From Bog-756 sp963806455 (lineage in GTDB: Bacteria; Actinomycetota; Acidimicrobiia; Acidimicrobiales; RAAP-2): DNA of 64,000 nucleotides. The translations under genes and the position numbers were made by a program. Position 1 is the stretch's first letter; each line of letters starts with the position of its first letter. This document shows positions 54,347 to 62,712 of this stretch, in pieces. Location: assembly GCA_963806455.1 (NCBI GenBank), contig CAWDXZ010000002.1, positions 620,001 to 684,000 of the forward strand, given 5' to 3'. The notes beneath the pieces were generated by a model. That model was given only the letters and a program-made list of their open reading frames with translations, had not been told where the DNA came from and did no database searches.

Positions 54347-54876
54347 CGCTCGGCCACCCCGGCCCGGGCCGGATGGTTCGCCGGCACGCGACCGGCCTCA
54401 CGGCCGGTGTCGACGTCGATCTCGACGATGGCGGCGTCCAGCTCGGAGACCACCGACGAGAGCGGGAGGATGTTGAAGACACCCTGGCCCCCGGCCAGGA
54501 GATCGACGACCTCGCCGTCCGAGTGGGCCAGCACCGAGCGGCTCCCGGCCAGCACCAGTTGGGCTGTGGCCAGATCACCGCCGAGGTCGCCCCGGAGGCA
54601 CTCGACGGCCTGGCGGGCCTGCTGCAGTTTGAGCCCGGCGTCGAGAAGTTGTTTGATCACCTTGAGCTCGAGCACGTCCCCGTACGAGTAGCGCCGCTGG
54701 CTGCCGCTGCCACTGGCATCGACGATGGAAGGTCGGAGGAGTCCGGTGCGCGCCCAGTAGTCCAACTGCCGGTAGGTGATGCCCACCACGGCGCACACCT
54801 GGGCGCCCCGGAAGCCGTCATCGGGCCCCCGGTCCCGCCGGCCAGCGTTCCGCCCGTCCCGCCGTTCGTCCACCAT
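54343..54876 (-). CDS. MerR-family transcriptional regulator, Rv1828-like
   Basis: 177 aa. The MerR helix-turn-helix is unmistakable: AVVGITYRQLDYWARTGLL and GSGSQRRYSYGDVLELKVIKQLLDAGLKL (about 27-84), followed by a non-metal effector domain with VVDLLAGGQGVFNILPLSS, which is shared with mycobacterial Rv1828. In Mycobacterium that gene also neighbours glycine cleavage genes. GGAGGG precedes the ATG. An inverted repeat at 54911-54945 is just upstream and may be its operator. Confidence 0.88.
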   Translation of the reverse strand: MVDERRDGRNAGRRDRGPDDGFRGAQVCAVVGITYRQLDYWARTGLLRPSIVDASGSGSQRRYSYGDVLELKVIKQLLDAGLKLQQARQAVECLRGDLGGDLATAQLVLAGSRSVLAHSDGEVVDLLAGGQGVFNILPLSSVVSELDAAIVEIDVDTGREAGRVPANHPARAGVAER

Positions 54877-54910
54877 CAGCCCTCCACCTCTGATCCTCCA
54901 CCTCGATCTG

Positions 54911-54945
54911 AGGTTGACCCTGAACCCGTACCTCACGGTCAACCT
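54911..54945. repeat. 9-bp inverted repeat in the merR / MhuD-like divergent region
   Basis: AGGTTGACC (54911-54919) and its exact reverse complement GGTCAACCT (54937-54945) are separated by 17 nt. It is 35 nt upstream of merR and 117 nt upstream of the monooxygenase gene. The spacing suits a MerR-family dimer or two dimers. Confidence 0.55.
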
Positions 54946-55061
54946 GGTGAGCCACGGTATCACATAACCGTAATTACCCGGATGTGAGCCGGATTTCGGG
55001 GCGTCATCGAGCCCCAGCGCCGGAATTTGGCCGGACGCCCCGCTCCGGCAATGATCGGTCC

Positions 55062-55400
55062 ATGACCGTGGTCAAGATCAATGCCATCACCGTGAGGGAG
55101 GGCTCGGGAGACGAACTGGCCCGACGATTCGCCCAGCGGGCGGGAGCGGTGGATGACGCCGATGGTTTCGAGGGGTTCGAGCTGCTGCGTCCGACGGACG
55201 ACCGCGACACCTGGCTCGTCCTCACCCGCTGGCGGGACGGGGCGTCATTCGATGCGTGGGTGGCCTCTCCGGCCTTCGAGCACGGACACCGGGGCGCGTC
55301 GGGAACGGGCGACGGACGCGGCGATGACGAGCGGCCGCCCGTCGGGAGGCACAGCGAGCTGTGGTCCTACGACATCGTCCAGCTGCCCCGACCTCGATGA
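55062..55400 (+). CDS. MhuD-like heme-degrading monooxygenase (ABM domain)
   Basis: 112 aa dimeric ferredoxin-like protein. Its N-terminus MTVVKINAI carries Asn7, and SFDAWVASPAFEHGHR carries Trp66 and His74/His76; in MhuD, Asn7 and Trp66 ruffle the heme and His75 ligates it. The similarity to MhuD through the first 76 residues is clear by eye. MhuD opens heme to mycobilins and releases iron. The tail is Gly/Asp-rich. Stop overlaps the DUF2889 start by 4 bp. Confidence 0.82.
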   Translation: MTVVKINAITVREGSGDELARRFAQRAGAVDDADGFEGFELLRPTDDRDTWLVLTRWRDGASFDAWVASPAFEHGHRGASGTGDGRGDDERPPVGRHSELWSYDIVQLPRPR

Positions 55401-56005
55401 CGCCGGGAACGTCACTGCCGCCGGGGGCCGTCCCGCTCCATCGCCGCTCGCTCGACTTCGAGGCCTACGACACGGGCGCCGATTTGCTGGTGGTCGCCCG
55501 TCTGCGCGACACCCGGCCCTGGGCCGAGGACCCGACGGACGTGGGCACTATGCACGACATGGAGCTCCGGGTCACGGTGGGCCTCGACGACAGGATCATC
55601 ACCGATGCCGTGGCTCTCATGCACGCCTTCCCGCATTCGGAGTGTCCGATGATCGTGGACGCCTTCGCCGGGCTGTCGGGCCTCAGCGTGTCGCGGGGCT
55701 TCACCCGGCAGGTCCAGGACCGCCTCGGCGGCCCCCGCGGTTGCAGCCATCTCGAGCATCTGGCCCGCGCCCTCGGGCCGGTCGTGATCCAGGCGGTCAC
55801 GTCACGCCGGGCGCTGGCGGTGAGCCGCGGCGAGCTCGGTGACCTCCTCGGCGGGGGCGGCAGTCCCTGGGCGACCGACAGTTGCCACATCTGGGCCGAA
55901 GGCGGTGTGGCCGAACAGAAGCTGGAGGCGGGATGGCGACCGGGGGCCGGGCCCTACCCCTCGCCCCCGCTCGAGACCGTCCGCCGGGCGAGCGGCTCGG
56001 TGTGA
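55397..56005 (+). CDS. DUF2889 protein
   Basis: 202 aa. LHRRSLDFEAY, the Asp/His pattern MHDMELRVTVGLDDRIITDA, and the conserved CPMIVDAFAGLSGLSVSRGFTRQVQDRLGGPRGCSHLEHLA identify DUF2889. Cys and His in these blocks (GCSHL, SECPM) could bind a metal. Biochemical function unknown. Starts inside the upstream stop codon (ATGA) and ends in the lipoprotein start (GTGTGA), so expression of the three is coupled. Confidence 0.82.
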   Translation: MTPGTSLPPGAVPLHRRSLDFEAYDTGADLLVVARLRDTRPWAEDPTDVGTMHDMELRVTVGLDDRIITDAVALMHAFPHSECPMIVDAFAGLSGLSVSRGFTRQVQDRLGGPRGCSHLEHLARALGPVVIQAVTSRRALAVSRGELGDLLGGGGSPWATDSCHIWAEGGVAEQKLEAGWRPGAGPYPSPPLETVRRASGSV

Positions 56006-56541
56006 CCGGGCGCCCGACGGGTCACCGCGCTCGGCTCACCGGGTCCGAAAGGTCGGTCGTCGGTATCATCCTGGCTATCTCGCTCGTCGCCGGTTGCACC
56101 CCGTCGGGCACCGCGGTGACGGCGCCGTTCTCCACTCGGCCCCCGACCCTCGAGCACGGGCCCATCTACCAGATCAAGGTCGCTCCGGTGAGCGGTGTCG
56201 GTCCGGTGCTGGTCGACGGCCAGGGCATCACCCTGTATCTGTTCGCCAACGACCATCAGGGCTCTCCGTCCCGGTGCTACGGAATCTGTGCCATCCAATG
56301 GCCGCCCCTCGTGCTCCCGACGGGCGTCTCCGCCCCCATCGCCGGGGCGGGGATCGAACCTCGACGCCTCGGCACCGCCCTTCGGACCGACGGGACCCGC
56401 CAGGTCACCTACAACGGCTGGCCCCTCTACCTCTGGCCCCCCGACCGCTCCCCCGGCAAGGCCACCGGGCAGGGCCTGACCAACGCCGGAGGTCGCTGGT
56501 ACGTCCTCGACCCGGCCGGCGACGCGGTGATACCACCATGA
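56002..56541 (+). CDS. COG4315-type secreted lipoprotein with YxFxxD motifs
   Basis: 179 aa from the GTG overlapping the upstream stop. A signal peptide (about 18-31) ends at the lipobox LVAGC. Two motif copies of the family follow, LYLFANDHQG and LYLWPPDRSPGK, each Y-x-(F/W)-x-x-D, plus a CYGICAIQWPP pair of cysteines. Members of this family are exported and of unknown function; some sit next to heme or redox genes. Here it is coupled to a heme monooxygenase. Confidence 0.8.
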   Translation: MTGRPTGHRARLTGSERSVVGIILAISLVAGCTPSGTAVTAPFSTRPPTLEHGPIYQIKVAPVSGVGPVLVDGQGITLYLFANDHQGSPSRCYGICAIQWPPLVLPTGVSAPIAGAGIEPRRLGTALRTDGTRQVTYNGWPLYLWPPDRSPGKATGQGLTNAGGRWYVLDPAGDAVIPP

Positions 56542-56544
56542 GCC

Positions 56545-57063
56545 TCAGCCGATACGGCTGAGGCTCGACTTGAACCGACGGCCGTTCAAGACGTACTGGG
56601 CTGCGGCGACCTCGATGACCCTCTGATCGGACCGACCGGGCCGGACGGTGGCGGGCACGCCCACGGCCAGAGCGCCGGCGGGCACCTGCATCCGGTTTGG
56701 AACGACGGCGTTGGCACCGACCGTGGCGCCCGTGGCCACCACGGCGTCGTGAAGCACCACCGAGCCCGACCCCACCAGCGTGGCGTCCTCCAGGATGCAG
56801 CCCTCGAGGTGGGCGAGGTGGCCGATCACACATCCGTCACCCACCACGGTGGGAAAGCCGGGACCGGCATGGACGACCGTCCCGTCCTGCACCGAGGTCC
56901 GCGCCCCGACGGTGATGGTGCCATAGTCGCCCCGGAGCACGGATCCTGGCCATATGGTCGATTCCGGGCCGATGGTCACGTCGCCGATGACCACCGCATC
57001 CGGATGCACGTAGGCCTCGGGGTGGATGGTGGGGACCAGGTCTTCGAGTCGGTAGACGGGCAT
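56545..57063 (-). CDS. Gamma-carbonic anhydrase-like left-handed beta-helix protein
   Basis: 172 aa hexapeptide-repeat protein. His65 (VVHAG) and His82 (GHLAHLEG) occupy two of the three usual zinc-ligand places. The third place, normally the second His of HxxxxH, is Glu87, with an extra His at 85. So true carbonic anhydrase activity is uncertain. Ends 3 nt from the lipoprotein stop in a convergent layout. Confidence 0.82.
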   Translation of the reverse strand: MPVYRLEDLVPTIHPEAYVHPDAVVIGDVTIGPESTIWPGSVLRGDYGTITVGARTSVQDGTVVHAGPGFPTVVGDGCVIGHLAHLEGCILEDATLVGSGSVVLHDAVVATGATVGANAVVPNRMQVPAGALAVGVPATVRPGRSDQRVIEVAAAQYVLNGRRFKSSLSRIG

Positions 57064-57348
57064 GGGGTGTGACCCTACGGCACGTCGGGGACGGACCGGA
57101 CGGGGATCGCCCTCATCGGCTCGGACCTCACCGGGATGGCCTACCGTCGGCGCTACTTCGACTCCCGCAGGGGTGGCGCCTCCACGACATGACCTTCGCC
57201 CACCGGTTCGACCTCGCCGACGGCCGAGTGGAGCACATCGACCGCCCTCGGTCGGGCGCGGCCGGGTCCTGATCGGTGAGACCGGGCAGGTGACTCCGAC
57301 TTAGGATGGCTCGTGCCCCGAGAGGGGTCGATGCGAGGAGGACGGACC

Positions 57349-58542
57349 ATGAGCGCGATCGAAGAGCTTGGCCATCCGGTCTTCGATGCCGACAACCACT
57401 ACTACGAGGCGCTCGACGCGTTCACCCGGCATCTCGACCCGAAGCTCGGTCCTCGTGTCATCCAATGGTCGGAGATCGACAATCGCCGCTACCACGTGAT
57501 CGGGGGAAGGGTCAACCGGGCCGTGACCAACCCCACGTTCGACCCGGTGGCCCTCCCCGGGGCCCTGCACGATTACTTCCGCGGCAACCCCGAGAGCCGC
57601 AAGCCGCTCGAATTCCTGTCCCGGCGCGAGGCCATCCGCCCTGCCTACCGCGACCCGCAGGCCCGCCTGGCCGCCCTGGACGAGCAGGGTCTGCAGGGCT
57701 GCCTCCTATTTCCCACCCTCGGGATGATCTACGAGGAACCGCTCTCCCACGATCCCGAGGCGGTGTGCCACCTGTTCACCGCCTTCAACCGTTGGCTGGT
57801 CGACGACTGGTCCTTCAACCATGCTGATCGGATCTTCGCCGCCCCCTACCTGACCCTGGCGGATCCGGCGTGGGCCGCGGGCGAGCTGGCCTGGGCCCTC
57901 GACCAGGGTGCCCACATGGTGGTGATGAGGCCGGCGGCGCCGGTGACCACCTCCGGCCGGCGCAATCCGTTCGACCCGATGTTCGACCCGTTCTGGTCGC
58001 TGGCCAACGACGCCGGTATCTGCGTCGTCGTCCACGCCGCCGACAGCGGCCCGTCTTCGAACGGGTACGCGGCTGACGGGTTCGCCGCCACCTTCGGGGG
58101 CGGGGGATGGAAGCCCAGCATCAAGTCGTTCCACATCGAGCAGGCCATCCGCGAGTACCTGTTCACGCTGATCTTCGAACGGCACTTCGACCGCTTTCCG
58201 AACCTGCGGATCGCCTCGGTCGAGAACGGGGCCGAGTATCTGCCCGACCTCATCAAGAAACTGCGCTCGACGGCCAGCAAGATGCCCGGCTTCTGGAGGC
58301 ACGATCCCGTGGAGACACTCCGTCGGCACGTCTGGGTCAATCCCTTCTGGGAGGACGACGTCAACCAGGTGGCCGAGTGCATGGGAGCTGACCGGGTCAT
58401 CTTCGGCTCGGACTGGCCCCACGTCGAGGCGCTGCCCGAGCCGCTCGACTATCTGGTCGAGCTCAAGGAATTCAGCGCCGAGCAGCGCCGGTTGATCCTC
58501 CACGACAACGTGACCGGCTTGCTCGCCTTACGGCCGACCTGA
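57349..58542 (+). CDS. Amidohydrolase-family protein (COG2159-like)
   Basis: 397 aa TIM-barrel metal hydrolase or decarboxylase. The N-terminal metal motif is DADNHYYE, other ligands fit VVVHAADS and the C-terminal IFGSDWPHVEAL Asp. GAGGAGG lies 7 nt before the chosen ATG. Relatives include amino-carboxymuconate decarboxylase and many uncharacterised actinobacterial enzymes. Its 3' end overlaps an antisense small ORF. Confidence 0.85.
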   Translation: MSAIEELGHPVFDADNHYYEALDAFTRHLDPKLGPRVIQWSEIDNRRYHVIGGRVNRAVTNPTFDPVALPGALHDYFRGNPESRKPLEFLSRREAIRPAYRDPQARLAALDEQGLQGCLLFPTLGMIYEEPLSHDPEAVCHLFTAFNRWLVDDWSFNHADRIFAAPYLTLADPAWAAGELAWALDQGAHMVVMRPAAPVTTSGRRNPFDPMFDPFWSLANDAGICVVVHAADSGPSSNGYAADGFAATFGGGGWKPSIKSFHIEQAIREYLFTLIFERHFDRFPNLRIASVENGAEYLPDLIKKLRSTASKMPGFWRHDPVETLRRHVWVNPFWEDDVNQVAECMGADRVIFGSDWPHVEALPEPLDYLVELKEFSAEQRRLILHDNVTGLLALRPT

Positions 58543-58730
58543 GTCGGCCGACCGCTCGGCACCTCAGTGGCGGCCGCGCCCCGCGACCGACGCGCCTCTT
58601 TGCCGTGGTGGGTGGCGTAGCGGCCGCCGGGCTGGGCCGGCTGCCGGTACCGGTCCCGCCGGCTCTTCCCGACGAACCCACCGGCCACGATGACGACCAG
58701 CCCGACGGCCATGAGGATCCAGATCAGCAC
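58449..58730 (-). CDS. Small single-pass membrane protein, tentative
   Basis: 93 aa from a GTG. An N-terminal transmembrane helix (LIWILMAVGLVVIVAGGFVG, 2-21) is followed by a very basic tail (SRRDRYRQPAQPGGRYATHHGKEARRSRG). It begins 36 nt after the sulfatase stop on the same strand, so could be its operon partner. The last 94 bp overlap the amidohydrolase gene on the other strand, which weakens the call. Confidence 0.4.
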   Translation of the reverse strand: MLIWILMAVGLVVIVAGGFVGKSRRDRYRQPAQPGGRYATHHGKEARRSRGAAATEVPSGRPTQVGRKASKPVTLSWRINRRCSALNSLSSTR

Positions 58731-58766
58731 GGGCGCAGCACGCCCGACATCATGACACGCCCGTGG

Positions 58767-60284
58767 TCAACGGATCTCGCTCGGGGTGGACGGATTGAGG
58801 AACACTTGATCCGAGACGTCCACCGCCCGGCCACGGGCCAGTTCGAAGCGATCGGCCCAGGAGGCCCGGCCGGTGTCCCGGAGTCGCTCGAGGTACCAGT
58901 CGACGTCCACCCGCGAGTGCCAGGGGCCCCCCTGCCGAAGCACCAGCCAGAGCGGGTCGACACCGTTTGGCGACCGGCTGAGGGCGTCGGCCCCCCAATC
59001 GTGCAGAAGCCGTAATGCATGCTCCACCTCCCCGGGGTGGGTGTCGGCCACATCGTGCTGTTCGAAGGGATCGCGGTCCAGGTCGAACAGCATGACCTCC
59101 CGGAAGCCGTGGAATGCGTCGTGGTAGGTGCGGATGCAGAGCCACGGCCCGAACCGCACCGACCGCTGGGCCGTCCAGGCGGCGTGGGAGAGGACCAAGT
59201 GGTCCCGACCCGGCGCGGTCCCTGAGGCCAGGTCGGGGGCGAATGAGGTGCCGTCCCACCGCTCCGGCACCCGTGCCCCGAAGAGTTCGAGCACGGTGGC
59301 CATCACGTCGATCTGGTAGTGGAACCCGGGCTGAGCCGATGCGGCAGAACCTTCGAGGCCGGGCCACCGGAGGACCAGGGGGAGGCGGGTGGTGAACTGG
59401 TCGGCGGTCTGGTGGTCACAGTAGATCCCGAGCTCTCCGAGGTTCTCACCGTGGTCGGCCGAGACCATGACGGCAGTGTCCACCCCGAGCCCCATGTCCT
59501 CCAGAGTGGCGAGGACTTGTCCGACGTGGTGATCGGCGTAGCGGACCCCGGTGTCGTACCCGTCGTAGATCCGGCCGACCGCCTCCATGCTGTCGGCCTG
59601 TTGGGGTTGCCGCGGCCATTCGTCCCACACCGTTCGCGGGCCGAAGCCGGCGATCTCCTGGGCCGAATGGGGGCCCGGCCGGGTCCAATGGGTCCGGCGG
59701 ACCTCGTCGGTCAGCCACGACGGCACCGGATCACCGCCGAGGTCCGGCCTGAAGGCAACGGGCGTCCGATAGGGCGTGTGGGGATCCCACATGTGGACAT
59801 GGAGGAACCAGTCCTCCCGGTGCCCGTTTCGACCCAGCCAGTCGCACGCCACCGCGGCGACCTGGTCGGCCGTCTCCATGCCGCGCGTTCCGATGTTGAA
59901 GCATTCGTTGAACCCGGCGTCGAAGTGGTATGCCGAGTGGCGCTCGGCAAACGTGCTGATCGAGGCGGTCCACACCCCGATGTCGCGCAGCGCGCTCATC
60001 CAGCTGTAGCGGGCCGCCGCCGTCTGGAACCTCCGGTCCCGGCCCTCGTCGAAGGGGTCGGTGGCTGCACCGCCGTGATTGACCGAGCCGTTGCGGATGC
60101 CGAACTGCCCCGACGAGAGCGCCGATCGCGAGGGCAGACAGGGCGTGTCCGAGGCGTGGACGTTGTCGAACCGGATGCCGCCCGAAGCCAGGGCGTCGAT
60201 GTTCGGGCTGGTGGGACGGCCGTACCCGTAGCACCCGAGATGATCGGCCCGGAGGGTGTCGATGTCGAGGTAGACGAACCTCAC
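58767..60284 (-). CDS. Sulfatase (formylglycine-type)
   Basis: 505 aa alkaline-phosphatase-fold hydrolase. The nucleophile motif CLPSR (Cys49) fits C-x-P-S-R, the substrate for formylglycine-generating enzyme. Metal ligands are the N-terminal YLDIDTLRADH and SADHGENLG. The GTG at 60284 is chosen because GAGGA lies upstream and the family begins at this strand (RFVYLDIDTLRADHLGCYGYGR); an ATG at 60308 is an alternative. No signal peptide. Downstream of the GT2 gene on the same strand. Confidence 0.88.
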   Translation of the reverse strand: MRFVYLDIDTLRADHLGCYGYGRPTSPNIDALASGGIRFDNVHASDTPCLPSRSALSSGQFGIRNGSVNHGGAATDPFDEGRDRRFQTAAARYSWMSALRDIGVWTASISTFAERHSAYHFDAGFNECFNIGTRGMETADQVAAVACDWLGRNGHREDWFLHVHMWDPHTPYRTPVAFRPDLGGDPVPSWLTDEVRRTHWTRPGPHSAQEIAGFGPRTVWDEWPRQPQQADSMEAVGRIYDGYDTGVRYADHHVGQVLATLEDMGLGVDTAVMVSADHGENLGELGIYCDHQTADQFTTRLPLVLRWPGLEGSAASAQPGFHYQIDVMATVLELFGARVPERWDGTSFAPDLASGTAPGRDHLVLSHAAWTAQRSVRFGPWLCIRTYHDAFHGFREVMLFDLDRDPFEQHDVADTHPGEVEHALRLLHDWGADALSRSPNGVDPLWLVLRQGGPWHSRVDVDWYLERLRDTGRASWADRFELARGRAVDVSDQVFLNPSTPSEIR

Positions 60285-60457
60285 GCCCGCGTCCTCGAAG
60301 GCCGCCATCCCCGGGTCAGAAACGCCGGAGGGCGCGGGGTGGCCCGACCGCGGCACCCGTTGTTCACAGGCGTCATGCTACGCCCGTCATCCCGCCGGGT
60401 CGGGGATCGACGGCGCCGGCGGGCCCCTCCCGGCCGAAGCAGCCGGAAACGGTGCGG

Positions 60458-62404
60458 TCAATGGATGACCGCCTGGGTGATGACGGCCGGCCGGGTACCG
60501 TGCAGCCCGATCGGTCGGGCCGGCATGCTGATCCACGCCTCGGTGGCGAAGACCATGAGGAATTCGTGCCACAAGGGCCACAGGAGCACCCAACCGAGGT
60601 GGCGGGTCTGCCGGTAACCGACGGTCAGGGTGGCCTGGAGGAACATGAAGACAAGCTCGGCCACCACGTAGCCGCCCAGGAAGATGAGGATCACGTTGCG
60701 CTGGGTGCCTTCGAACACCGCGGTGAGCGACAGGTAGAGAGGCAGCAGCAGACGAGCCGGCGCGAAGGCGCACTTGAAGAACTGCTGGGTCTGGTTGAAC
60801 CACACCTTCGGGGTGGCGATGCCGGCTCGATAGGGCCCGTGACGGGCCTGGTTGTGGTGCACGGCCCGGCCCCAGCGCACCCGTTGCTCGCGGATCTCGC
60901 CGTAGGTGGGCGGGACGTCCTCGAACACGATGATCCTGGTGTCCATCCAGGTCCGGTAGCCGAGGCGGCTGAACCGGAGGGTGAAGTCGCCGTCCTCGCC
61001 GTTCATGCCCACCGTGAACCCGCCCAGGGCGACCGCCACACTCCGCCGGAAGGCGGTGAAGACGCCCGGCACCACGTTCACGCCGTCCACCGTCTGAATG
61101 GTTCGATGGTTGAGTCCGAACTGCTTGAGCTCCTCGAACAGGCGGAGGTGGGGGAACACCGATCGGCTCCCGGTGCGGGGGAAGCACATCGGCTCCACCA
61201 GTCCGATCTGTGGATCGTCGAACCAACGGGGCGTGTAGTAGAGGGACCACTCCCCCACGATGGTGTCGGCGTCGATGCGCACCACGATCTCGGAGGTGGT
61301 CAGTTTGAGCGCCGCATTGAGCGACTCGGACTTGCCGCCGTGGCGGCCGTCGTGGATCTCGCCGACGGCGTGCCGGAACCCGGCCATCACGCGCTCGGCC
61401 AGGGGTCTGGTGGCATCCTGTGAACCATCGTTCATCAGGATGACCCGCACGTTCCCGCCGTAGCGCCCGGCGGCCACGTCGATGGCCTCGAGCGTCTCTT
61501 CGATCACCTCCTCCTCGTTGTAGGCCGGGATGATCACGTCGATGTCGGGTCGCCGGTCGCCGACCGGTGGGTCGGGACGGACGGTCAGCCCGTTCACCAG
61601 AGCGAGCAGCGCCGTGCGCAGGACGAATGACCCTTCGGCGAAGGGAACGGGGAGCACCAGCGCCAGTGCGGGGCGGTAGGCCGGGTTGGCCAGGTGGAAG
61701 ATGACCAACAGCCCGGCCATGCAGATGGCCATGGCTGCCATCGTGGTGCCCACCAGGGTGGCTGCGTCGGACAGGCGGGGCCGCCGGGCGAAGGGGACGG
61801 CGCTGGGTCTGGGCAGGGCGAAGTTGGCGTACTGCATGCGGGTCATGGACAGCACGGCCAGGGCGACGGCGGCGAAGTTCCCGAGGAGGGTGGTGGGAGC
61901 GACCGGGACGCCCAACAGCACCTCGACCATCACCATGGTGGCGTCGACAAAGGCCATGACGAACAAGTAGAGGAAGGCCTGGAGGGCGACCAAGAGCCGC
62001 CGGACGGGGTTGCCCTGGCCCACGAAGGCGAACGACACGATGGTCCCGAAGACGAGGAACCGGAGCCCCAGGGTGAACCCGGCCAGATAGCCGTTGATCT
62101 CGGCGGGCGAGCGAACGACCGACTCGCAGATGCGCGTCACCAGGTCGGCGTAGAGCTGGTCCACGCTCCACGCCCCCCGCATCGAGTGGTACAGGACGAT
62201 CATCGACAGGAAGATGGCGGCGAGCACCGGCACCCTCCAGTAGGACGGAAGGCTCGGCTTGGGCAGCAACACGAGTGCCATCCCGTCCCCCTGGTCATCG
62301 GGATACCGACGCACCAACGGATAGGCCAGGAAGGCGAGCAGCACCCCCACGGTGGTGAGCAGCAGTGCCAGGGGTCCCGGGCCGGTGAGGAGATCGAAGT
62401 TCAT
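60458..62404 (-). CDS. Multi-pass membrane glycosyltransferase, family 2
   Basis: 648 aa. About six N-terminal membrane helices (12-280) are followed by a GT-A catalytic domain: IIPAYNEEEVIEE (291-303), DAD (378-380), ED in MNGEDGDF (470-471) and the processive motif QRVRW (507-511), then three to four C-terminal helices. QxxRW with D, D, ED implies a processive polysaccharide synthase (cellulose/hyaluronan/poly-GlcNAc type), exporting the chain as it is made. Sits between two sulfatase-superfamily genes. Confidence 0.88.
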   Translation of the reverse strand: MNFDLLTGPGPLALLLTTVGVLLAFLAYPLVRRYPDDQGDGMALVLLPKPSLPSYWRVPVLAAIFLSMIVLYHSMRGAWSVDQLYADLVTRICESVVRSPAEINGYLAGFTLGLRFLVFGTIVSFAFVGQGNPVRRLLVALQAFLYLFVMAFVDATMVMVEVLLGVPVAPTTLLGNFAAVALAVLSMTRMQYANFALPRPSAVPFARRPRLSDAATLVGTTMAAMAICMAGLLVIFHLANPAYRPALALVLPVPFAEGSFVLRTALLALVNGLTVRPDPPVGDRRPDIDVIIPAYNEEEVIEETLEAIDVAAGRYGGNVRVILMNDGSQDATRPLAERVMAGFRHAVGEIHDGRHGGKSESLNAALKLTTSEIVVRIDADTIVGEWSLYYTPRWFDDPQIGLVEPMCFPRTGSRSVFPHLRLFEELKQFGLNHRTIQTVDGVNVVPGVFTAFRRSVAVALGGFTVGMNGEDGDFTLRFSRLGYRTWMDTRIIVFEDVPPTYGEIREQRVRWGRAVHHNQARHGPYRAGIATPKVWFNQTQQFFKCAFAPARLLLPLYLSLTAVFEGTQRNVILIFLGGYVVAELVFMFLQATLTVGYRQTRHLGWVLLWPLWHEFLMVFATEAWISMPARPIGLHGTRPAVITQAVIH

Positions 62405-62712
62405 CAGATGGCGGCCTGCCCCCGCTCCTTTGGCGTGCGCCCGTCCCGGCCCCGCCGCTCCCTACCGATTACTGATCCGGACTCCCGACTCTACCGCCGA
62501 CCACGGATAGTGGTCAAAGGTGCACAGTGGGTGACACTTTCGCTAAGGTCCCAACAGGGATAGGGGTGGTCGGCGGACAGAGGTCGTAGACCGCCCCCGC
62601 GGAGCGAAGGGCAGGGAACCATGGGGACACCAGCGGTAGGAGCGCGCCTGGCGCGCTCCGGACGGGCGGCATCGGTACCGGGGCGGGGGGACCAAGGCCG
62701 GGGTGGCCGGCC
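62405..62712. other. Divergent intergenic region, 308 bp
   Basis: Separates the GT2 gene (minus) from the second sulfatase-like gene (plus). Sequence near 62520-62570 is less GC-rich (GGTGACACTTTCGCTAAGGT) and probably holds promoters. It also holds the hairpin at 62639-62659. No ORF is supported. Confidence 0.45.
62639..62659. repeat. Perfect 9-bp hairpin upstream of the second sulfatase-like gene
   Basis: GGAGCGCGC and GCGCGCTCC are exact reverse complements around CTG. It is all GC in the stem, 54 nt before the ATG at 62713, without a T-tract; a leader hairpin or operator. Confidence 0.45.
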
